This document shows positions 58,281 through 64,000 of a stretch of 64,000 nt of DNA, in pieces. The translations under genes were made by a program, and so were the position numbers. The stretch covers positions 124,001 to 188,000 of the forward strand of contig CAWIAG010000004.1 in the NCBI GenBank assembly GCA_963834015.1. The letters are read 5' to 3'. The notes below the pieces were generated by a model that was not told the DNA's origin, did not search any database, and saw only the letters and a program-made list of their open reading frames with translations. Origin of the DNA: FEN-1297 sp963834015. GTDB lineage: Bacteria > Bacteroidota > Ignavibacteria > Ignavibacteriales > Ignavibacteriaceae. The stretch's first letter is position 1; each line of letters opens with the position of its first letter.

Positions 58281-59453
58281 TCAATTTAACTCTTCTTTAT
58301 TTCCCTTAATAAATAAAAAGGCTGCTGCAGTTGCAGCACTGGTACAACATGATATCAGAAAAGGTAAAGTTGGGCCAAACATATCCCATAAAAGGCCTGT
58401 CATGAATGAACCAAACATCATAGCAATACTTGAGAGCATCGTCATTAATCCAATTGCAGTTCCCATGTCCTTATTCGGTATTAAATCTGAAATCCAGGCT
58501 TTTGTAACACCCTCAGTGGAAGCGGCAAAAATTCCATATAGCATAAAAAGTCCCCAGATAAAATTAAAATTAGTTGTAACGGCAAAACCAAAGTAAACAA
58601 TTGAAAAAATAAATAGACCTAAAATGAAAATTCTTTTTTTGCTAAACCTGTCTGCTAATTTTCCCATAGGATATGAAGTAAAAGCATAAACAAGGTTGTA
58701 ACAGACATAACCAAATATGGCTAAAGTACTTGAGTGTAAAACGATTTGTGATTTTAAAATCAGGAAGGCATCGCTACTGTTAACTAGTGAAAAAATTGTG
58801 ACAAGCACAATTAAGGATTTAAATTGAAATGAAGAATTTTTCCAGAGAATCGAATTACTGTACATTTTCTTTTGAGTAACTAACGTCGTTTTTTCTCTAA
58901 TTATGAATGTTAATACAATTACAGCTATTGAGGGTATAAAAGCAGCAAGAAATACAAGTTTAAAATCGTTCGGATAAAAATGTAAGAGAATTAAAGCGCA
59001 AATTGGGCCGATAGCAGCGCCTAATGTATCCATTCCCCTGTGAAAACCAAATATAGCTCCAGTATTTCCGGTGGCATAACTGGCCAACAACGCATCTCTC
59101 GGTGCTGTTCTTATACCCTTCCCAATTCGGTCTGTAATCCGTGAAAATACAACAGTTGGAATAAATGGTAAAATTCCCGGTAAGGGTTTAACCAAAGCAG
59201 AGAGGGAATATCCAATTACTACGAAGATTGAACGTTTGCCAATTTTATCCGAAATTTTACCAAAAATTCCTTTTAACAGCCCCGATGTAAACTCAGCAAT
59301 CCCTTCAATAAGTCCTACGACAGCCATTGATGCACCGAGAAATGCTGTTAGAAAAATAGGTGTAACAGGATATAACATTTCACTTGCTATGTCTGTAAAG
59401 AGACTTATTAAACCAAGAATTATAACCAGTTTGGGAATCTTTCCAAAAGTCAA
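58281..59453 (-). CDS. Major facilitator superfamily transporter
   Basis: This 390-residue protein has 12 predicted spans. The MFS signature between spans 2 and 3 reads GKISDKIGKRSIF. The first segments (SLFTDIASEMLYPVTPIFLTAFLGA, SRITDRIGKGIRTAPRDALLASYA) are typical of a widespread uncharacterised MFS group annotated as tetracycline- or sugar-type permeases. The substrate is unknown. The start is a TTG, since no in-frame ATG exists before the first span and a stop lies 13 codons upstream. Confidence 0.88.
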   Translation of the reverse strand: MTFGKIPKLVIILGLISLFTDIASEMLYPVTPIFLTAFLGASMAVVGLIEGIAEFTSGLLKGIFGKISDKIGKRSIFVVIGYSLSALVKPLPGILPFIPTVVFSRITDRIGKGIRTAPRDALLASYATGNTGAIFGFHRGMDTLGAAIGPICALILLHFYPNDFKLVFLAAFIPSIAVIVLTFIIREKTTLVTQKKMYSNSILWKNSSFQFKSLIVLVTIFSLVNSSDAFLILKSQIVLHSSTLAIFGYVCYNLVYAFTSYPMGKLADRFSKKRIFILGLFIFSIVYFGFAVTTNFNFIWGLFMLYGIFAASTEGVTKAWISDLIPNKDMGTAIGLMTMLSSIAMMFGSFMTGLLWDMFGPTLPFLISCCTSAATAAAFLFIKGNKEELN

Positions 59454-59643
59454 TTTTGTTCCATATTCTTTAATACTGAAAATATATTAGACAACTTTTT
59501 CGCTTGTATGTACCTAAATGATAATTTGATTTAAAAATAATTATAGTCTTTTTTGTAAGAAAAATTGATGTAGAAATTCTTCTTTAGTAAGTTTAAATAT
59601 ATAAAAATAGAACTTCTTTAATTAAAATAAACAAGAGGAAAAA

Positions 59644-60399
59644 ATGCGTAAAAAAGTTATTGCCGGCAACTGGAAAATGAATAACGACCTATCTGAATCA
59701 CAAAGTTTGATTTCTAAATTAATAAATGCCTTAAGTAATGAAAAGATAAGTTGTGATGTTATAGTTTGCCCTCCTTTTACTTCTTTGAGTGAAGCACATT
59801 CACTTTTAAAAAATTCGGCTGTAAAACTCGGTGCACAAAATATGTATTTTGAAGAAAATGGCGCATTTACGGGCGAAATTTCTGCTTCGATGTTAAAAAG
59901 TACAGGTTGTGAATATGTTATTTTAGGTCATTCTGAGAGAAGAACTATTTTCGGCGAGACCGATCAGGTAATTAATAAAAAAATTATAAGAGCATTGCAA
60001 AGCGGCTTGCTGCCTATTTTTTGCGTTGGTGAAACCTTAAAAGAAAGAGAAGGTGATGAAACCAATAATATAATTAAGAGACAGATTACTGAAGGGTTAA
60101 AGAAAATATCTTCTGATGATATGAAAAAAATTATTGTAGCTTATGAACCTGTTTGGGCAATTGGTACAGGTAAAACAGCTTCTCCTCAGCAGGCAGAGGA
60201 CGTTCATGCTTTTATTCGGGGGTTAATTAAATCATTATATACAAATGAAATAGCTGAAGATTTGGTTATCCAGTATGGTGGAAGTGTTAAACCTGATAAT
60301 GCAAAAGAATTATTGTCTCAAAAAGATATAGATGGTGCATTAGTCGGAGGTGCCTGTTTGAAGTCAGAATCATTTTTAGGAATTATAAAAGCCGCATAA
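59644..60399 (+). CDS. tpiA: Triosephosphate isomerase
   Basis: This 251-residue TIM barrel interconverts dihydroxyacetone phosphate and glyceraldehyde 3-phosphate. Active-site residues are visible: Asn/Lys in AGNWKMN (Lys11), His in ILGHSERR, and Glu in VAYEPVWAIGTGKTA. The phosphate-binding IQYGGSVKPDNA and GALVGGACL complete the set. GAGGAAAAA precedes the ATG closely. It appears monocistronic and ends at a strong hairpin. Confidence 0.97.
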   Translation: MRKKVIAGNWKMNNDLSESQSLISKLINALSNEKISCDVIVCPPFTSLSEAHSLLKNSAVKLGAQNMYFEENGAFTGEISASMLKSTGCEYVILGHSERRTIFGETDQVINKKIIRALQSGLLPIFCVGETLKEREGDETNNIIKRQITEGLKKISSDDMKKIIVAYEPVWAIGTGKTASPQQAEDVHAFIRGLIKSLYTNEIAEDLVIQYGGSVKPDNAKELLSQKDIDGALVGGACLKSESFLGIIKAA

Positions 60400-60423
60400 A
60401 TCATTATAATATAATAACTTAAG

Positions 60424-60461
60424 TAGGGCGGTTGATCATAATTTTAGTTATAACCGCCCTA
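60424..60461 (+). terminator. Hairpin after tpiA
   Basis: TAGGGCGGTT (60424-60433) pairs perfectly with AACCGCCCTA (60452-60461), with an 18-base AT-rich loop. It lies 24 bases after the tpiA stop. The following tract is AAATATAA and not T-rich, so termination may be bidirectional or weak. Confidence 0.6.
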
Positions 60462-60537
60462 AATATAACATTGATTTCCCCTCCTTTCTTTACTATATTT
60501 ACCAGATTAATTTTCATAAATAGGACGCTTATCACGG

Positions 60538-63135
60538 ATGGGATTTCCCAAAAATATCTTTTTAACAATTCTATTATTAATAACTTTCTTAGTTAAATCC
60601 AGTTCAGGACAAATAATTTTTAAAGAATTACCTGATTCTCAAATAAAAAGCTCGGATTCTTCGTTTTTTGATATTAGCTCAACTCGATCAATTATACCTT
60701 TGGACGGAACGTGGAAAGTTTACCCTCCAAATTCGAAAGAAGAAGAAAAAGTTTCAGTTTCGGTACCTTCAATATTCCAGGGTAATGGTGAATTGATATT
60801 TGATAAATATTTTAATTTATCAAAAAGTGATATACAAAATCATAAAATGAAGTTGGTTTTCCTTGGTTTAAATTACACCGCAGACATTTCTGTTAATGGA
60901 GTAATTATTTTTAGACATTCCGGAGGAGAATTTCCTTTTCAATTTGACCTCCCAAGAGATATTTTGAAATATGATAGAAATAATATTCTTTCCGTAAGAT
61001 TATTTTATAAGTTAGATTCGGAAAATACTATTCCTTTAAAACAAAGATTTTTATTCCCGCAGAATTTTGGTGGCATTTTAAGGGATGTTTATATCCAATT
61101 ATCACCAAATGTTTCAATTTCCGATCTTAATATTTTATCAAATTATGAACCAGGAATCAATCGATCAAGAATTACTATCAATTCTAAGATAAATAATAAA
61201 GAATTTGCCAATTCTTCAGATACTTTGGCTTCTCAGAACCAATTTGTATTAAAAATTAAATTTGTATCTCCTAATGGAAGTTCAGTTACTTCAACTAATG
61301 ATTATCAGTTCCAGCTAATCCCTAACAGAGAGAGGAATATATCCCAAACAATAGATTTGTATTCCCCCGCCCTTTGGTCTCCATACAATCCACAATCATA
61401 TATTGTCTATTTTGAGTTGTGGAATGGAAATGAATTAATAGATAGGGTAAAACGTTCACTTGCAATATACTCTTTTAAGTCCGGCACTAATTCCTTATTC
61501 CTTAATGGTCTGGCCTTTGCCATGAATGGAGTTACATATGTACCGTCTTCATTAGATTATGGTAATATGTCTGATTATGATTTGATGGATAAAGATATAA
61601 GAATGATTAAAGAGTTAGGTTTCAATACTATAAGGTTTTCTAATTCTGTTCCGAATCCTTATTTCTTAAATCTATGCGAAAAATACGGATTAGTTGTTTT
61701 TATTGAACTGCCCTTATCTTCAGTACCTGAACAAATAGCACAGGAACAAAATTTTATTAATAGGTGCAGAAATTATCTTTTAAATTTTATTACTGCATAT
61801 AAGAAATATTCTGCAGTTGCGGCAATAGGTTTAGGCGATTCGTATTTGTCGGGATCATATGCTCATACCTCATTAATAAAAAATCTTGCCGGTATAATTA
61901 AATCTAATACTTATAAGCTGGTATATGCTTCATTTAAAGGATTTAATATTTCACTAATTAACAATGTTGACTTATATGGGGTAGATATATTTAATAGTCC
62001 GATAAATACATTTTCAGATCATTTGAAGCAGGTACAATCTGATTTAGGTACAGGAAAAATTTTTATAAACAGCGCAACTTACATTGTAAATAAGGGAAAT
62101 AGTAATGGATATGTGAATGACCATTCGTTTGAAGCTCAGGCGAAATTTTTTGAGGATTTGATTGAGTTTGCTGGAAATAACCCTCTGGCTGGTTATTTTA
62201 TTAATACAATGTTCGATTATCGTGGAGATTATGCCTCTCTTTCAGCGGGTTATAATAAAGATAATGTATACCAGATTGGTATTTGTGATGAAACAAGAAG
62301 TACTGATAGATTAGGTTATAAAGTAATTTACTCACTTCTTCATAATACCGAAAAAGTTACAATCCCGATCGGCACTAAAAAGGATGATGCTCCAATGGTT
62401 TTTATTTTGAGCGGTCTGCTACTTGCTTTGGGTGTTGGCGTGCTTGTTAATTCAGGTAGAAAATTTAGGGAAGATTCTTCCAGAGCGTTGTTAAGGCCTT
62501 ATAATTTCTTCGCAGATGTGCGGGATCAAAGGATAATGTCGGGTTATCATACTACTGTGCTGGCTTTGATAGTCTCGGCAGTTGGGTCTCTTATAATATG
62601 TAATTTATTGTTTTATTTCAAAGAAAGTGTTCTTTTCGAAAAACTTTTTTTATCATTCGGTAGCGCAAAAATTATAAAATGTATTAGCTATTTAGCCTGG
62701 CATCCAACAAATGCTCTAATGTTACTCACCGTTGTTTGTTTAGCTGCAATAATTGTTATTACTTTTATAGTTAAAATTGCTTCTTTTTTTGTTAGGAACA
62801 AAGTTTTTTATTCGAGTGTTTATTTTTCAGTAATCTGGTCATTCCTACCATTTATCCTCCTAATTCCAGTAGGAATTATTCTTTATCGCTTGCTGGATGC
62901 GGAAATTATCAACCTTTATATTTACATAGTTTTGGCTATTTTCATCATCTGGGTATTTTACAGATTAATGAAGGGGGTATATGTTATTTTTGATGTAAAT
63001 CCCGGCAGTGTTTATTTCTATAGTATAACTTTTATTCTTATCATCTTTGGCAGCACACTGCTATACTACCAAATGAAAAATTCAGTCATAGATTATCTCC
63101 AGCTTACAATTAAACAATATAATCTTTTTAGGTAA
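60538..63135 (+). CDS. GH2-like ectodomain fused to a multi-span membrane domain, probably not a glycosidase
   Basis: The 865-residue protein begins with a signal peptide (about 1-25). A sugar-binding-like jelly roll (LDGTWKVYPPNS ... LNYTADISVNGVIIFRHSGGEFPFQFDL) and an immunoglobulin-like domain follow, then a GH2/GH42-type barrel (AMNGVTYVPSSLDYGN, ELGFNTIRFSNSVPNPYFLNLCEKYGLVVFIE). The expected catalytic acid (N-E after strand 4) is replaced by GLGDSY, and no Glu appears at the nucleophile position (FINSATYIV). The C-terminal third has about six to seven membrane spans from residue 620. It may be a carbohydrate-binding or assembly protein at the cytoplasmic membrane. smc starts seven bases later. 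Confidence 0.8.
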   Translation: MGFPKNIFLTILLLITFLVKSSSGQIIFKELPDSQIKSSDSSFFDISSTRSIIPLDGTWKVYPPNSKEEEKVSVSVPSIFQGNGELIFDKYFNLSKSDIQNHKMKLVFLGLNYTADISVNGVIIFRHSGGEFPFQFDLPRDILKYDRNNILSVRLFYKLDSENTIPLKQRFLFPQNFGGILRDVYIQLSPNVSISDLNILSNYEPGINRSRITINSKINNKEFANSSDTLASQNQFVLKIKFVSPNGSSVTSTNDYQFQLIPNRERNISQTIDLYSPALWSPYNPQSYIVYFELWNGNELIDRVKRSLAIYSFKSGTNSLFLNGLAFAMNGVTYVPSSLDYGNMSDYDLMDKDIRMIKELGFNTIRFSNSVPNPYFLNLCEKYGLVVFIELPLSSVPEQIAQEQNFINRCRNYLLNFITAYKKYSAVAAIGLGDSYLSGSYAHTSLIKNLAGIIKSNTYKLVYASFKGFNISLINNVDLYGVDIFNSPINTFSDHLKQVQSDLGTGKIFINSATYIVNKGNSNGYVNDHSFEAQAKFFEDLIEFAGNNPLAGYFINTMFDYRGDYASLSAGYNKDNVYQIGICDETRSTDRLGYKVIYSLLHNTEKVTIPIGTKKDDAPMVFILSGLLLALGVGVLVNSGRKFREDSSRALLRPYNFFADVRDQRIMSGYHTTVLALIVSAVGSLIICNLLFYFKESVLFEKLFLSFGSAKIIKCISYLAWHPTNALMLLTVVCLAAIIVITFIVKIASFFVRNKVFYSSVYFSVIWSFLPFILLIPVGIILYRLLDAEIINLYIYIVLAIFIIWVFYRLMKGVYVIFDVNPGSVYFYSITFILIIFGSTLLYYQMKNSVIDYLQLTIKQYNLFR

Positions 63136-63142
63136 TAGATAA

Positions 63143-64000
63143 TTGTATTTATCGAAACTCGAAATATTAGGATTTAAGTCCTTTGCTTTAAAAACCGAAG
63201 TAAACTTTAATCCGGGTGTAACCTCAATTGTTGGACCCAATGGTTGCGGTAAGACTAATATTGTCGATGCTATTAGATGGTGCCTGGGCGAACAGAAAAG
63301 CAGCACTCTTAGAAGTGATAAGATGGAAAATGTTATTTTCAATGGCACTTCAACAAGAAAGCCAATGGGGATGTCCGAAGTCTCACTTACCATCCAAAAT
63401 AGTAAAGGAGCATTACCAACAGAGTATTCGGAAGTTAACATTGCACGAAGAATTTTTAGATCTGGTGAAAGCGAATATCTTCTTAATAAAAATGTCTGTC
63501 GATTAAAAGATATTACCAATCTTTTTATGGACACAGGCATGGGAACAAATGCTTATTCAGTCATCGAACTTAAAATGGTCGAAAATATTTTAAGCAGTAA
63601 AGCTGATGAGCGAAGAAATATGTTTGAAGAAGCTGCCGGTGTTAATAAATATAAACTCCGCAGAAGACTTGCTTTGAGAAAATTAGATGAAGTTAAAGCA
63701 GATTTAAACCGTGTTAATGATATTGTTAGTGAAGTAGAAAAAAAAGTTAACTCGTTGGAAAGACAAGCTAAAAGAGCCGATAAGTATAATAATATTTCGT
63801 CTACCTTGCGTGAACTTGAGCTTGATTTAGCTGATAGGGAAATGGCTTTGTTTAATAAACAGAAAGCTGAATTAAAAGAAAAAAAAGAATTAGATTTTAA
63901 AAAGAAAATTGAAATTGAATCAGAACTTGCGGAATTGGATGATAAAATTAAATTTATAAAATCCGATTTGACTGAAATAGAAAGTAAACTGAATATTAAA
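63143..64000 (+). CDS. smc: Chromosome segregation protein SMC, N-terminal part
   Basis: 286 codons are visible before the window ends. The start is a TTG (a stop codon directly precedes it), giving LYLSKLEILGFKSFALKT, the standard SMC opening. Walker A is GPNGCGKTNIVDAI, followed by RWCLGEQKSSTLRSDKMENVIF and MGTNAYSVIEL. A coiled coil begins at about residue 175. SMC loads on DNA with ScpA/ScpB to organise and separate chromosomes. The seven-base gap to the GH2-like gene suggests shared transcription. Confidence 0.96.
   Translation, partial: MYLSKLEILGFKSFALKTEVNFNPGVTSIVGPNGCGKTNIVDAIRWCLGEQKSSTLRSDKMENVIFNGTSTRKPMGMSEVSLTIQNSKGALPTEYSEVNIARRIFRSGESEYLLNKNVCRLKDITNLFMDTGMGTNAYSVIELKMVENILSSKADERRNMFEEAAGVNKYKLRRRLALRKLDEVKADLNRVNDIVSEVEKKVNSLERQAKRADKYNNISSTLRELELDLADREMALFNKQKAELKEKKELDFKKKIEIESELAELDDKIKFIKSDLTEIESKLNIK

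Overview
The window is AT-rich and almost fully coding. Its genes (secreted M1 peptidase, NfuA-like protein, QueC/QueF, transketolase, peptide ABC transporter, one-component and two-component regulators), sparse Shine-Dalgarno motifs and several TTG/GTG starts suggest a member of the Bacteroidota-Chlorobiota-Ignavibacteriota group, most likely an Ignavibacteria-type bacterium. No rRNA or tRNA gene is visible, so this placement is an inference from gene content.

Layout. Positions 1-9400 hold a partial CocE-type hydrolase lipoprotein, transketolase, a secreted M1 metallopeptidase with a membrane protein, and a long coiled-coil protein. Positions 9.6-28.7 kb hold one CRISPR-Cas locus: an array of 142 repeats by my count, a leader, then cas2, cas1, cas4, cas7, a cas8-like gene, cas3, cas5, cas6, an unrecognised gene and a second cas6. 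All genes are on the minus strand and expression runs towards the array. Near-identical 20-bp sequences sit just outside both ends. Positions 28.7-34.5 kb hold a PAP2-like protein, methylmalonyl-CoA epimerase, an internally deleted methylmalonyl-CoA mutase, two histidine-kinase-like proteins and a TPR protein.

Positions 34.6-49.7 kb are the most unusual stretch. A secreted protein made of 21 tandem copies of a 16-residue unit is preceded by a well-formed sigma-54 (-24/-12) promoter and two dyads. Next to it lies an operon for a peptide-type ABC transporter (binding protein and two permeases), a Ser/Thr-kinase-ATPase-TPR protein and a sigma-54 activator. Two transporter ATPase genes are divergent from that operon. 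A predicted surface zinc protease follows the repeat gene. I infer a peptide-sensing or peptide-signalling circuit: uptake or sensing by the transporter and kinase, activation of the sigma-54 activator, and expression of the repeat polypeptide. The DNA supports the promoter, the operon and the selection on the repeat; the function is a hypothesis.

Positions 49.7-64 kb are mainly housekeeping genes: YbaK-type deacylase, a 54-residue basic protein, MGMT, Nfu, asparaginase, MurI, a frameshifted glnD, QueF, QueC, a histidine-kinase remnant, an MFS transporter, TpiA, a membrane-anchored GH2-like protein lacking the expected catalytic residues, and the start of smc. Decay is visible at three loci: the mutase, glnD and the 7TM kinase.
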